A stretch of 64,000 nt of DNA, from positions 14,200,501 through 14,264,500 of the forward strand of contig OY987269.1 of NCBI GenBank assembly GCA_963920665.1, in the 5' to 3' direction. The stretch's first letter is position 1. Each line of letters opens with the position of its first letter. The notes below the pieces were generated by a model. It was not told where the DNA came from. It made no database searches and saw nothing but the letters and a program-made list of their open reading frames with translations. Source of the DNA: Straminergon stramineum (lineage: Eukaryota; Streptophyta; Bryopsida; Hypnales; Calliergonaceae). Positions 1-13,900 of this stretch are shown piece by piece. Made by a program: the position numbers and the translations under genes.

Positions 1-18
1 GTAAAAATTGATTGCATG

Positions 19-1004
19 TATGGTAGGAGGGTCAAACTTCTCTTAGGCATTTAGAATTGCACCCTACTTTAGCTCTAAAATAGACATGAGATGGTCCTTA
101 AATAGACCTCTATAGACATTTGAATGGATTGAGAAAAAAAGTACTCCCTCTGTCCCAAAATGATCTTCCAAGTGCACATTCTACAAATTCATTTTAAATT
201 ATTTGCTTGTAGTGACAATACATTGAAATCTACTTGTATATTTGCTGTAAAAGCTATCTATTAAAAATAATGATCCAAAATATGCATGGCTACCTACTGA
301 AAATAGGAAGGTCAACTTTTGAGCTCCTTCTCAACAGTAGGTAGCCTCCCAAACTTGGACCAATGAAGATAAATCTCCACATCAGACTCGATAATTTTCA
401 TTTAAAGTGTAGTAACATGATCAACACTTGATATGGACCCACTAAAAAATTGGAAGACTGCATGTAATCAATACAGTGCACCATGCAATCAGCACTCCAA
501 ATCAATGGCCATCGGTGCTCCCTCATAATGGCCTCAAAATCAGACTTTTTAGTGTCCCAAACCTACACTTTGAAAATGAATTCTAAACTCAAATTTCTAG
601 GATAAAAGGAGTGCATTGAACTCTACTTACAACTCAAAATGGGGCTAAAAATTGTTGTTTTTAGCCTTAATCCGGAACATTTTGTCCAACAAGAAGATCA
701 TTTTGGGACAGAGGGAGTATTTTTTTTTGCAAGAGCCAATCATTGTCCTTGCTTTCCCATTTTTCTTTATAACTTCAAGTGAACAATTTATAGAAGACCT
801 AGTGTCATATACAAGGGCCTATGACACAAATGTTTGAAAATTTATAACTAATCCAATAATGCTTCAAAAAATATGAAACCACTTGTGTTACATTCTACAT
901 CTATTTTTCTTTATCTGAAAAATAAACTAAAAATGATTCCATGAAAAGAAATACATGAAAAGGCAGACTAGCCCTTAGATGAGTGGTTTATGAGCCCACT
1001 TCCT
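19..1004. mobile_element. Degenerate TIR element hosting a nested MITE
   Basis: The left end reads TATGGTAGGAGGGTC and the right end, reverse-complemented, reads TAAGGAAGTGGGCTC, about 10 of 15 positions matching. The right 200 bp (about 780-1004) is clearly related to the right end of the TIR element at 30081-30825. Both share the blocks AATATGAAAC near 870 and AGCCCTTAGATG near 972. The Stowaway-like MITE at 142-719 lies inside. The outer borders are uncertain because the ends are decayed. Confidence 0.4.
142..719. mobile_element. Stowaway-like MITE (Tc1/mariner type)
   Basis: Perfect 26-bp terminal inverted repeats lie at 142-167 and 694-719, starting TACTCCCTCTGTCCCAAAAT. The CTCCCTCYGTYCC core flanked by TA is the hallmark of plant Stowaway MITEs, which are mobilised by Tc1/mariner transposases that duplicate TA. 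The 578-bp element has no coding capacity; the 61-codon frame at 652-837 runs across its right end and is not a gene. Confidence 0.85.
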
Positions 1005-2729
1005 TAAACATTGAATAATAAGTATGTAGAGTTACAATTAACCCCTAAACATCCAGATTCATCCCTAGAATCAATGATTTGAGAAAATTGTTATAGAGTA
1101 CTATTTGGAAGCACATTTTGGATTTGATATACAAATTAAAGTTGTAGATTTTGATTTTTAGATTCCATCTGTACAATTAGATTCACCAATGCTATCACCA
1201 ATCTTATTTTATAATTTTTGAATGAGAAATTCCAAAATTCTTTCAAAATTTGATTACAAGCAGAATATTATCATTTTTTGAGTAAATTTTTTTGGAATGG
1301 ATTTGAAATGAGGTTCTCTTGACATGGTGATTTTTTGACATTTTTTTGTTTTTCAAATCTATGACCTCATTTTGGCAAATCCAATTTTGAACTAAAGTCA
1401 ATACAATTTGACTACTTTACATCCTTGCACATTTATAATTTTAGAAAAATATGTATTCTAGTAACACCAAATACAACCTTTAGATAAGACAACAACTTCA
1501 TAACGTATCTCCACAAATTAAAACAACTTTCATCCAAGCAGCTAGGAGGATGAAACTTGATTTCCAATCTGTTCATTGTCCAGAAAATGGACGTCGGAGC
1601 GCTTAGGGATTAACCCATCACTGCCTATGGTCAGATAAAGTATGAAGATAGTTTGGGAGACTTGAGTGGAAATTGACTTGTAGCGTGAGATTGGAGACGG
1701 TGGCATTAGAGAAAGTTTGGACTCTCCAGAGGGTGGCCAGGAAGTGCCAATAGGGACCCTCACTATATTACATTTATTTTGATTGAAGAAATTTTCCCCT
1801 ATTTCTACACTTTGTCACTTCCAAATGTCAGAGCATTCACTGTCAAGTACTATTAGTTAGGGTTGTGACAAGTGTTGTTTTGATATTTGAAAGCACCCCC
1901 CAAGCACCTTCCTCTAACAATTGTGGAATAAAAAACTGAAATACACTTTTGGAACTCCCGATATTCACACAAGGTGAATCTTTGTTTTGTCAGAAAATTC
2001 CCTCTCCTTAGTAGCTTCAATAGGCTCCAGAAATAGACTGGTTTGTCAAACCCTGGCAGCCCTCTGAAGAGTCCAAATTTTCTCTAATGAATTGGGGAGC
2101 TTCATTGCAAAGGTTGATGAATGCCTTCTAGGCTAAGTTAGAGTTTTTTTAATCAAATTTCTATGGTTTGGGTTTAGAGCAATTTGTCACAAGTCTCGAG
2201 GGAGAAATAAAAGTTTTCCACCTTTGGATGCATTTGGTAGTAAGGTAGACCAACCCATCACAGTTCACTATCCAATTTCATTCTCCTACTTTTGGCCCCA
2301 ATTCCATCCATGCAAACATCCAAATTTGCCCCAAATAATATGTAAATCCATTCAAGAGTTTGACAAAATCAGTGCATTGATGTCAAAATGGGTTTTGTGT
2401 CATTTCCTAATTGGTGAGAACGTAAGTTCCAATAGGTACATGGAAAGGTGGTTATAGGATGGTTATGAGACATTTATGACCCCACTCTATTCTAGGTGCT
2501 TTTGTAATTTTAGGGCTGACTCCTTCAAAATTCACCGAAATTAAAATTTTAATTGGAAAATTAAAATTCAACTTCGGTTTGATCTATGAAACAAGCACAC
2601 ACCTTTGAAAAATATGTGCCCCTCTTGGAATTGGCCCAAAGATATTTAGATTCCAAATTAGGGTGGTAATAGGCTTGTCTACCTTACTTCATAATTTATA
2701 ACAAGTGTAGTAATTGATGGCTTGTTTAG
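1005..2729. other. Intergenic, nothing recognised
   Basis: AT-rich DNA with only short open frames. The stretch 1540-1780 is less AT-rich and has a 73-codon minus-strand frame without recognisable motifs; it could be an old transposon remnant. I see no RNA gene and no convincing regulatory site. Confidence 0.4.
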
Positions 2730-2894
2730 GTGACCCATGCCATGAAGAGACAACCCCAATGTGCTCAAGAACTTAGGCACCTACAACACAATTTGGCTGA
2801 AACTAAAATGTTCCTCAAAATTTTAGAAAATGAGCTACAATGTCTAAGAAAAGCTATGAGTCTCAAAAAATGCAAGTGCAAACCTCCCTACTAG
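2730..2894 (+). CDS. Candidate terminal exon, coiled-coil-like (doubtful)
   Basis: A pyrimidine-rich acceptor (cttgtttag) is followed by a 54-codon open frame ending in TAG at 2892-2894. The peptide is Leu/Lys/Glu-rich with heptad-like spacing, for example ETKMFLKILENELQCLRKAM, and ends in a short Cys/Lys cluster (KKCKCKPPY). It was noticed only because composition and heptad spacing differ from neighbouring translations. No upstream exon was found, so it may be a chance frame or a remnant of a lost gene. No function is assigned. Confidence 0.2.
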   Translation: MTHAMKRQPQCAQELRHLQHNLAETKMFLKILENELQCLRKAMSLKKCKCKPPY

Positions 2895-4904
2895 GTGATC
2901 ATGCCACAAACAAAATGTACAATCCTCAACAAAGTACACTGTGTGCAATTTCTAATTGAAGCCTCTACCTAGGCTAAACTACCAACCAATTTTGTGACAC
3001 AACAATGTCAAAAGAGGTGGCTGCAACATCCGAGCCTTGACAACATCCTCTATTAGTGTGATGTCTACTCCTATTGGCAGATTTATGGGATGGAGGGCAT
3101 AAACAAACAAACCACTCTACACAAACACACAAAATGAGGTGCAATTAGAGTATTGTGAGTTTGTAACATAAGTCAAGTCCATTTTTTGGATTGTGCATCT
3201 TCCCAAAACATGTCTTGTCACAACCAAGCATCCATTAATAGGCCTTGCATATATGCCAATCCTTTGTTTCTTCTTATACAACTTGCAATGTTTCTGGAAT
3301 TGCCCAAGGTACTCAAAAAGTTTTGGGTAGCCTATCTTTAGATTTAGGATTTTAGGCACCCAAAGTCAAACAAAAAAAATTATATTCTCACCAAGAGAGT
3401 ATATGTTTACATCTTTAGTTGTGCCAAAACTTTGTGAACATCCAAACAAAATTGACTTAGTACATAGAAGCCAACTTGAGATTTCTTGCAAACGTTGAAT
3501 GGACACTTGGTTTGTTAGGGGTTAAAAAAATCTATTTAATAATTGCCAAATAACTTCTTCATAGAAAATGAAATGTCAAACCAACCCTCCCAACTTTAAA
3601 TAATCATTTAGCAAAAATGAGCTTGCCACTCTCACAAGTTTTATCATTGTGGAGGAACTTGATTGCATCAGAATGCAAGGTTCGCTCTTGATACTTCAAA
3701 CCAAGAACTTTTTCCTAACGAAGATTGAAAGCAAAATAGTCAAATTGTGGAGTGGTGTACTTGAGCACGTAGTCCCATAGAGATTTGACTTGACAACACT
3801 TTATTTGTTAGAATAAATTGTGTTGAAGACAATGGACTAACAGGTGCCAAATCTTAATAAAATTAATATTCAGCAGCATCGAGGTTGCAAATGTGATAAT
3901 ACGATGCAAAGGATGCCATCCTTCTCAACAGGCTCCTTAGAAGTTCGATCTCGATTTCAAGTTTCACCATTCCTTATCCAATATTCAGAATCTGAGGAGT
4001 TTCAGCTCGTGGTGAAGTCGTCGAAGAGCCATAATTTCTATGAAGAATCATTCTTTCAGAAAGGTAGAGTAGCATCTATCCACTGTACTGTACGGTGGCT
4101 ACTAGTGCACCCACCAGCAACTAATTAAATGGTTGCCATTCTAACGGTTCGGAGATGCAAATAGTGCTCCTAAACAGAAACAGGCTCAAATGCAGGACAC
4201 AGTCAAGCTAATGTGCAGTCAGGTTGTTCATGAAGCAGGATCATCTCAGAGCCTCTCCATCACTAGGCGGTTAATTACATAATTGTATGATTATCTTATC
4301 TGCATATCCATGGTCATATTTGGTTTAATAGATGGTGGGGTTTACAACGCCAACTTCTGACTGTCAAGTGCTCAAAGCTCTAAGAACTAGGAACTGGCAT
4401 AAAGTGACTTCTTAAGTCCTTAAGCTTTTCCTTCTCTTGAAACCGAATGCAATCTTGAATAGAGAGCAAAAGCGAACCCTCTTTTCTCAAGGACTTCATG
4501 GCTGATGAGACTGACTCTGCAGTACAAATTTCCCTCCGACTAGCATCATCACAAATACGCTAATCCACTGCTTGACATTGATCAGTTTAGGATTGCGTTT
4601 AGAACCAGAATTCCTTCACCGGATGACAGTTCTCTTCTACTTTTGCGATCGAATCAGTAACAGCATACACCTAGACTTTGGTGCTGAATGTTGAAATCGG
4701 TCTTCAGGTGGAGATACGAATTTGGATAAGATCCTTGTGAAGAAACGAAGCTAAATCGTTAGGCTTGCTACGTTCAAGAAGAATTGTCGATTTGAATCTA
4801 AGGCCCGGCTGATGTGACCAATGACCTACGAGTTCTAGACTTTTCTGCAAATTATATAGCAATCCCAGTTCGATAGAAATCTAACGGATTGCACTGCACC
4901 AGAA
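2895..4904. other. 3' flank of MSH5, no gene recognised
   Basis: From about 3840 to 4900 the DNA is less AT-rich and of higher complexity, resembling the MSH5 introns, and it probably contains the MSH5 3' untranslated region on the minus strand. Open frames at 3117-3359 (minus) and 3844-4128 (plus) have no recognisable motif. The poly(A) site could not be placed. Confidence 0.35.
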
Positions 4905-7900
4905 CTAATTGGAAAACAGGGCAAAAGCCTCAGAGAGGAACTTCTTCACATCATCTTTCTCGCAATTGAAGATCTGCAGCTTCTCTCCCATAGTCTGCAT
5001 AATCCAAAATTGAACCTATTGTGAACACTTCTCAAAACACAAACTAGAAAGCACAGCTGTGATTTTGATTAGAAGGTAATTTCAGAGGAAGAATTTAGCC
5101 AACATCCAGTAGCGGTCATTTCTGAAGTTGAGAACAATTCAGTGCAAGTTTAATATTGAACAAGTGTGTTCAACAAGGGATAAGTTAATCTGCTCTTACA
5201 ATAAATTTTACATTGGGTTTTACAACTGGTGAACATAAGCAATTACTATAGATACCACGCTTGACAGTAGACTTAACCTTATAGATCTGGTCCATCGTAG
5301 TAGTTCTCTTTGTTCCAAGGCGTTCGATTGGTCTCCCTTCTTTAGTGCATTCTAAAATTTCAACACATCTCTCTAAGACCTCGGCAGGAACACCTGTATC
5401 AGAAACTTGCCCTAATAAGATCTTACGAGGCTCTGAAGGAACAATTACTCTGGACGACTCAGATCCTGATAAGTAAATTCAACTTGAGAATTTTGTATCC
5501 AGGCCCTATTCCAGAAACAAAAGCAAGTCCCAGGAAGTAGAGATATTGTCAAATATTAGAGAAATAATTCGAATGTACCTGCAAGCTCGGCACAGCGAAT
5601 ACCTGCAAAATATAAAATTTAGACAAAGATTGTCCGAAAATGGAATTTCAAAGCCTTTAAGTACAGTGCTCTCTGAACTACAGATTCATACGGCTTCGAC
5701 GTTATCTCTTTCAAATATGCCATGATCAACAATCAACTTTACAAGCAAGTTCTCAGTCTTTTATGGCACTCCCGCCTTAAGCAAGGGCACAGTTCTGGAT
5801 AACATGTCTTTCAACATAGTATGTACCATAGCTTGGAACCACACGACCAGGAACTAGCCTGCACCCCAAATATTCACAGTGATGTTAATATAAGATGTTG
5901 ATAATATAAACACATAGATGTCAATAAAAGCATTGCCCTCAACCAGAAATGCATTAAAACGGTAGGTCTAAACGTTAAAACGCCATGTTCCGGATTTCAC
6001 TTCTCAAATTTATTATTTTCTTAGTCAATAAGTATTTAGATGGTCTGTACGTTGAGGTGCAAGAACCTGTAAAGAAATACAATCTCATCCACACTGCTAC
6101 CAGCATTTTCTCTCTTCTCCGGCTCGAAGACACTCATGGTATAGAATGAGATGTTCTGCGACTACCACCACGAAGACAAGAGAGAAAACAGGTTAGATGT
6201 TCGTGTCACTCAGGTAGATTGCTCCACTTTCTGAGATTCAATAAACTGAAATTTTATAACGGAATGAATTTCCTCTTCTCCAGAAGTTTTCGGAAATAAT
6301 ATACGATATCGAAAGGGGTTGACGAAGATCTGGTATTTAAAGGACAATAAAGTACCTTTGTTAAATAATTCTCATCGAAGACTTCATAGAAGTGCGTACA
6401 TGCCAGGACCTGAGAAAAGAAAGCGAATTAAAGGATTAACTTGCCAAGGTGACTGAAATTGCTCTTGAAGCCTTTACTGACATGTCGGAAGGCAAGCTTA
6501 CCTTTGGGGGTATTTCATGACCCGCAGCCTGTTGATGCAAGGTTGCACATAGAAGCCCAACGCCATCTATCAAAATAAAAAATGAGGATTACTGCTAGCT
6601 GTTCGTATCTAAAGTACACTACACGCTTAGAAGCCGACAATGCTGCGACTAAATAATACATGTTATTCGCAAATACAGAGTGCGTGTAATGCTAGTTAGC
6701 CGTCCTCAGAACGATAAAATCGCGCACCTGGGACCAAAGTGCCCTTGCCAAACTCGTCAATAATGCACAGGGATCTTGGAGTGGCATGTCTGGCGGTTCA
6801 AGGAAGGTCGGTATTACCAACCATCTTCAGATTACAGGTTCCAAAACATCTACATTTGCAGATTACTTGAACAAATTGAATTGCAGAAGCGATCAGTTCA
6901 TCAATCCCTTGGCCTAATATCATCAGATATGTGCCATTTTGTGCAATTATCATTAAGTATGATTTTTTATGCCGATGCTTGGCACTTACCTCAGCATCAA
7001 GGCTATTTGATGCAGGTCAATCATGAATGCAGACTGTTGAACAACCATAGTCTCTTTGCTAGAGACTCTAGTGAAGATTCTGTAATAAACGTCAACAATG
7101 AAGCATACAGTGAGCAAAAAAGTTGCTCATAAATGGAGTGTTCCTGAGTCTTGAGTCCCTTCCCTATTCGAACAGTCCATTTCTACGCAGAGATCAAGTT
7201 TGGCTCATTATATTCCTAATAACGAGAACTGGATATTTATCGGATAAGAGAAGAATAGAATGTGCATTAAATTGAAATTGTGCACCTGTCAGTTAGGCCA
7301 ATTTCAGCCGCCTCTGCCGGAACGAAGCTTCCTATGTGTGCCAGGAACACAATGAGAGCTACCTGGAGACGAGCATGACTTCATGTGAATTTCACTTCAT
7401 TTCAGACCTTCTGGTCTACAAAATTTAGAATTACACTGAGGTGATGCTCGAGTTCTCTTGCCAAACATAGTCCAAACCCATTTTAAAATGAGATATTCAA
7501 TAAGATAGAGCAAGACTTCTTATGAATGAGAGTAAGCTATAAGCTCCTTTCATTGGGGGTTCACCTGCTTTGCGTAAATGCTCTTGCCTGAGTAGTTTGG
7601 ACCAGATATAATATTTATACGGCCTGCACTATGATCATCAACTTCTATTACTGATCGGTTGCCGCCTGTAGTATGCAGTACCCAACATCCGAGTTGTCGC
7701 TTGTCGATCAGACTACTACTACAATCAAAGGTTTTAGGATTTATGTAAGATGCGCAAAATGTTGGTACAAATTTCACAATTGCAGGCCCAGTGGGCTACA
7801 CAGATCCCGCAGATGTGAAGTAAGGGAAAAATTTCTTACCACTGAACTGGTCAATGTTGGTGTCATTTGGTACAAATGTGTTGATAGTACACTCCTGGAG

Positions 7901-10900
7901 AGGATGCCTGCACCTCAAATAAGATTGTCGTAGAGATGTGAATATCTGTAACCCATCTGTAACCCTAGTCAATGGAATAAATTGAAATTTAGAAGCACAT
8001 AGATATACTGCACACCTTCCGGCTTTTATCATGAGGATGTTGTCCTCCGACAATAGAGGACGCACGTACTTTTGGTCGTGAGCCACATTGCTCAATGCAA
8101 GCAAGCTTCCATGTTTCAGAAATAGGCAGAAGACAACTAACATCGATCACTTCCCGATCAATTGGTCAGACAACAAGTGGTCAAGTGCAACAGAAGTCTT
8201 ACACAATAATTTCCTTAAACTTGAGCTAGTCATTCAAGTTTATCAGCAATTGGTGATTCATCATAAGAACACCATCCTCTGGATAATAGTGAAAGCCCAC
8301 TACTGCATCTGATGGAATAAGAGACTTAGACACTGTCAGTATCGAGCAGGGAGAAATTTTTACCAGTCAATTTCTGCTGCCACATCAGCAGCTTGGCGCA
8401 ATGCCGAAGCATAAACTAACACTCTGCGCTCCAAATCCCTCAAAATTGCTTGCTCCATATCTGACACAATTTCCATCAGATATGCCCGCAAGATGTTTCA
8501 CCAGCATAATTCTGTTTGTGCACAGTGTATCTCTGGCATGGTTGAACCATCGATATGCTTGACTGAGACAGAATCATCCTAATCTTCACTTTCGTTTGAA
8601 AACACTTCTTGCTTTTTATTCTCTGAAAGACTCCTACTAAGCGTACCCTTAATCTTGTGAAAGATGTCTCCGACCACTTCGTCCAACTCCCTTGTCTTCG
8701 AGGTGTGATAAAAGTAACCCCCTTCAATGCCTCCTTTGAACTAGGCGATTACCCAAACAATACGATTGCCTTTGGTCAGAATCGTTTACTGAAAATAGTT
8801 GAGCGGGTCGAAATAGAAATTGACGCTATGGAAGTTAGCTGCCAACGTCATATCGAGGGTGTCAGGTCATGTTAGTTGTTTTGGCACGTTTCAATGTGCC
8901 GAAATGAGACGTTCAAGTGCTGAAAGTTAGAAATCTTCAAGTTGTTCAGAAAAGTTTTTAGTTTCCGTACTATAAATCTAAAGAGGTGTAGCCATCAAGT
9001 GTTTGGTGTCGTTTTCCAACACATCTTTTCTGGAGTGGGCTTGTACATTCAAGACAACAGTCTGACTGAGATTAAAGACTCCCATACGAAGTTTGCAGAG
9101 TTGAAACCAGCAAAGGCTCCATCAACGGTCACATTTGTAGAAATGGCGCGTTTCAAAGCGACAAATCTGTGACATTAAAGTGCAGAGACCCTATAATCTA
9201 GGACCCGCACAGATCTGGGGTCCAGAAACTCATCTGAATAAGTGTCAATCACTGGAATTATGCCAAAATAACTAATTTGAGATTGGTGGCTTAAGTCACA
9301 TGTACCGGCGTCAGAGATATTAACAAGTATCAGCACAAATGATCACTTTTTGAGATATTTTCTTAATGGATTCCAGAGAATAATTAGAGACACAGAATTA
9401 CTCACAGCTAACTGAATGTCTGGACGGCGCTCAAGGGTATACTCGTCAAGCACATTTGTCTCGAAGAGCAACAAGTAACCTATACATAGACAGCAAGCAG
9501 TTATGAAAACAGTAACAAGGCTTAAACAGTTTCTTAAAATTCACCATTATGTGTATCACGAGTGAGTTCAAAGTAGAACCGATTCACTGAGGAAACAGGA
9601 GTACTACCAACTTGAGGGATGTAACATATTGATGCTTCTTTGGAGCTCAGTTGTAGTCCCAAAGCATCCAACTCGACTGTGGTAACCTGAACAGATCACC
9701 CACCGCTTCAACTGAACTTGAGTGCCACATCCAGAAAATCAAATAAGGAATTTACTAACAAGATTTACCCACGAGAATGTTGTTAAGTTATGCACTATCA
9801 GAAATTCTCAACTGGACAAAAATCTACAAAAACACGAAGATCAAATTTATGTAAATATAGGTTGTACCTGATGAAGAAAATCGGGGAGCCCTTCATAAAT
9901 ATTCTTGAGTTCGTCGAGCTGATCACGATATCAGGTTAGCTTTGATTAGGTGATGCATAGCTTCTAAATTTAAACCATAACAGTTCCATCTGAATTCAGT
10001 TGCTGGAGTTATGCAGATCAACTGGTTGCTAGTTTCAGGATGATCGAAGTACCTCTTCACAGATTCCGTAAGCAACCATCGTTTCGGATGAGTCTCCACA
10101 TCTCTGATTAAGGTCGATGACGCCTGCTACCTGGTAATCTCAAGAAAATAATTGTAAGTCTAATTTTTCGTATGCATTGGCCAACAATTTCCTAAATAAG
10201 ACGGCAACCAATGGGAAGCATATATGTCCTCAAGTAGATAGTGTTCCACAGTTGCTCCACTTCACCATTATTTAATCTTACAACTTTGAGAATGGAGCTT
10301 TTCTCATCTCCGACCTTCGATTGATCAGCAATTGAAACCTTAATTTACCATTCCATTCACGTAGATGAGATCCTCCGTAATTTGACTTGTAACCTGAGCA
10401 AGCAAGTGCAGCTGAATCAGAGGTCCTTTAAGCCCAGTTAATATTTTCCTCCATCTTAACAAAGATAGATGAGAGCCCTTTCTGTTCATGGTGCATTTAA
10501 ATTTGAAAGAAGGCCAACCACTAAGCCTACCACTCTAGAATGATGACGTGGCCATGAACTACCATGTTCAGTATTATTACTTTATGTTCAGGAAGAAAAA
10601 ACCTGTGAACACAATCACGACACCTGAACATAAAATAATACGCACCTTCTTGACAATTTGCAGGTTGACCAAAGAAGCTTGTACTTGATTTCTCTGTGAT
10701 ACCGCCACCTCAAACAAGGCTCGAATGTGGATGAGACCACTTACACTCTGCAAAGCACATCACGTCAACGTCAAACGAAGAAGGGCAATCTCACCAACCT
10801 AAACCACCAAAAATTTAGGCGTTACGCCCTACAGATACCTCTGTTAAAACTGCCCAGTCCTTTGAGGTCACTGCTGAGCACGGCGAGTTTAATTTCTGTC

Positions 10901-13900
10901 CACCACAAACACCCACGTTTATCTTGATAGAAATGTGGTTTTCATGCCAATAGGAATTTTGCCTCCAGAGTCAATAATGCACGTCACAGCTCTAATATCT
11001 ACCGTAACTAGACGAAGAAGACAGCTATATTATCTTGACCCCAGCTGTTACTGAATCTCGAGGCTTCTGACTAGGAGCAGAAGATCGAACTGCCATCGCA
11101 ATTCAACCTGAATGATGACAAGCGCCGAAGGGAACGATATTTGATTCGTACCTTCAAAAGCTTGGGGATGTCTTTAATGCGTTTTAAAGTACTTCGCAAA
11201 GCAGACACTAACTCCTGGGAGCATTTGAAAGCTGAAACCTAGATTTATATTGTTAACTGGTACAACATGTGCTCTGTTTCTTTCAGTGACAAATCCACGG
11301 TAAACATTCTGAAAAGTGCAAATGAGGATACTGAATCAAGTCGATCGTTTAGAATATTCAAGTCCACAATTGGCCTCAGGAACCATAGTCTGAGGAACAC
11401 AAGTCATACCATGTCAATTTCAATTCATATTCATTGTCGTCAGGAGATTTTCACAAGCAAGCTCAAGCATGTTAGGCAGGAAAGCAGTATTCTTCATAAA
11501 TTGTTCAACAGATCCCAAAATCAAGCACTGACATACCTTAAGAGTTTACGCCCTGGTTGCGACACACACTGTTCAGGGAGGCCAAAACGTAGGGCGGGGA
11601 TAGAAAACAGAAGTCAGAAAATGACAGACGTCAGAAGCGATCAGTAGCCCCAAATCACCTCAAAGGTCCCAGCCTATAAACCATCGCCTGAGTTACATGT
11701 GTTGATGTATGCAACCTCAATCAGATTTCACTCTTTGCCACATCAAGAAATCCAGAATCCTCATCGCTTTCTTGCTTCTTCATTTTAAGAAGAGACACGA
11801 ACGACAAAAAAAGATATGCATATTCAGTAATGATTGCTATGATAAAGAGAAGCATGTAAATGATTGCGAACCTTGTTTAGAAGACCGAATAGAGAAAACC
11901 TGACATACGATCAATTTCACGTTCAGCAAACTTAGCTACGCAATCCGCAGAAACCCGTGTAAGGGTTGAATACAATTATGCAAAGGCACGGACGAAGAAG
12001 GAAGAGATGTATATGGAGTGCTTTACCCTTCTTTCGCTTTTCCAATTCCCATCGAGCTAGCATGTTTATCAACCTGAAAAATCTGTAAAGCATCATGCGT
12101 TCCGGCATCAATATGCAGAAAGCCATCACTGCCATATGTCAAGGGTCAACTCACTTGAGCGATTTCGGCACTAGAAACACCTCAGTCTAGTTGCTAAGAT
12201 CCAGATTTAAATGAACGAAACCACTGACAAATCGATAAAATAACTATATATTCAAAACTTCAGGTAGTTTTGAATCACTTCTTTCTATTTTCAGAGGCGA
12301 TTCTTCCAATCTTCAATAAAGAAGGATACAGAGATAGCTCGCAGATAAGTTCAATTTGGACAGGAGAAATCCTGCGGTCTTCAACTTGTGCAGCATCAAT
12401 TAGCATTTCTTGCTGTAATATAGCAAGAAGGGCACCAGCAGCCCGAACTTGCATCTCACTGTCAAGATTCATCATAGAATTCAACTGCACCAAGAGCCAC
12501 ACTAATCCTGCTCAGAACAAATTCTGCAGTCTTGGAAGAGGGTACCACGCATGCACAGGAAGTAAGAAGCGGCAATCGTCTGATGTGCAAAGTCGAAGAG
12601 AAGTGAGGTCTAAGAAAAGTTCGAAGACTTACAAGGTGCATTCTCTCTCTGTCATTAAAATCATCTTCCATTCCAGGGACCCGCAGAAAACTCAATCTAC
12701 ACAAATCAGGAAATTGAAGATCAGTAAACCATCTTCAACCTGTGAGTCATGTAACACTACTAATTCGCTAACAGTGACCAACTCATAACCCTATAGCTCC
12801 GAACGTAGCTTTACAAGAATATGGAATCTGAAATAGAAATGAACTAAGCTTTTCATTATACCCTCTGACATGCAGAATCTCTTGGCATCATTGTGGCTCT
12901 CCTGGTCTACTGCACGAAGCTGTATTTAAAATGTTGACCAAGGAACTGGGTGTCGCAACAAGACAAGGATATTGCACACTATTGAGCAGGAAGCTCAAAA
13001 TGCAGGCGGGGAAACACACTCGAGCTCATTTCAGTAGCAGAAAATCACGTATAGTACCTGTGCCGTGCTTGGTGGTAACTGAAAAGTGAACTCTTGACTA
13101 TCTTCACGTCATGAGGTTCATCTTCTTCCTTGACTACGGAGTATAAAATGGTGTCAAACAAAATTAAATGCGCATTAACCATCTCTTCGCCGAAAGGCGA
13201 TATTTCTATTTTAACGAACGAGTCATTTCAATTCGGACTTCAGTTCCCAAAGCGCTGAATGCATTCTTTTGCAATGCGGTGAAGTAACTCACTTCTTATC
13301 ACAAAAATAATTACGAAAAGCAACAGAGACCCGTACATTGGAAAAGAATGTTCAGCACGTTCGTATTCATTGTTCAACTGAGATTTAGCAGTTTAATCGG
13401 GTTGCATGACTAGAGGTCTGCTTAAGGTCTCACCTTTCTTCTGAAGTGCAAACACAAAAGCGTCGTCCATTTTTGTGCTGGTGTAAATGACAAGAGGCTG
13501 AGCCTGGACAAGAGGAGCGTCGTTCTATCAATGTTCGTAACTGACAAGCCGCTTTTTTTCAGCCCGACACTATCTGAGTTCCGGTAAGCCAATGAGAAAT
13601 ATACCTGGTATTTGACTGGAGAACACAAAACACATCAGTTAGACACTAACAAATTGGACGTCTAGCATCACCATCACATCCAGTTACGCATCAAAAGGAG
13701 ACTTTGAGTCAACTTTGTAACGAAGATGGAAAGGTTGAACAGAGAGTAGAGCTAAAGTGAGGTGAGAAAACGAACTAAAGATGTGCTAAAGAGCAGCAAT
13801 CGACTTCAAAGGTGCCATCGAACCGGACGAAGTAAACATGTTCACTTGCAGAAATAAGAAGGCCTGTTGATGCGGATGAAGAGGCCACTTACTAAGCTGC

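Noticed and set aside
6776..7132. 118-codon plus-strand open frame
   Set aside because: It overlaps MSH5 exons 26-27 (6728-7079), which fit the family with exact phases on the minus strand.
9545..9600. Intronic translation resembling MSH5 (RFYFELTRDTHN)
   Set aside because: A better match (YFYHTSKTRELD) exists at 8647-8740, and splicing 9608 to 9479 gives exact collinearity; the resemblance looks accidental.
12270..12788. 172-codon plus-strand open frame
   Set aside because: It lies opposite MSH5 exons at 12330-12484 and 12633-12696; its translation has no motif.
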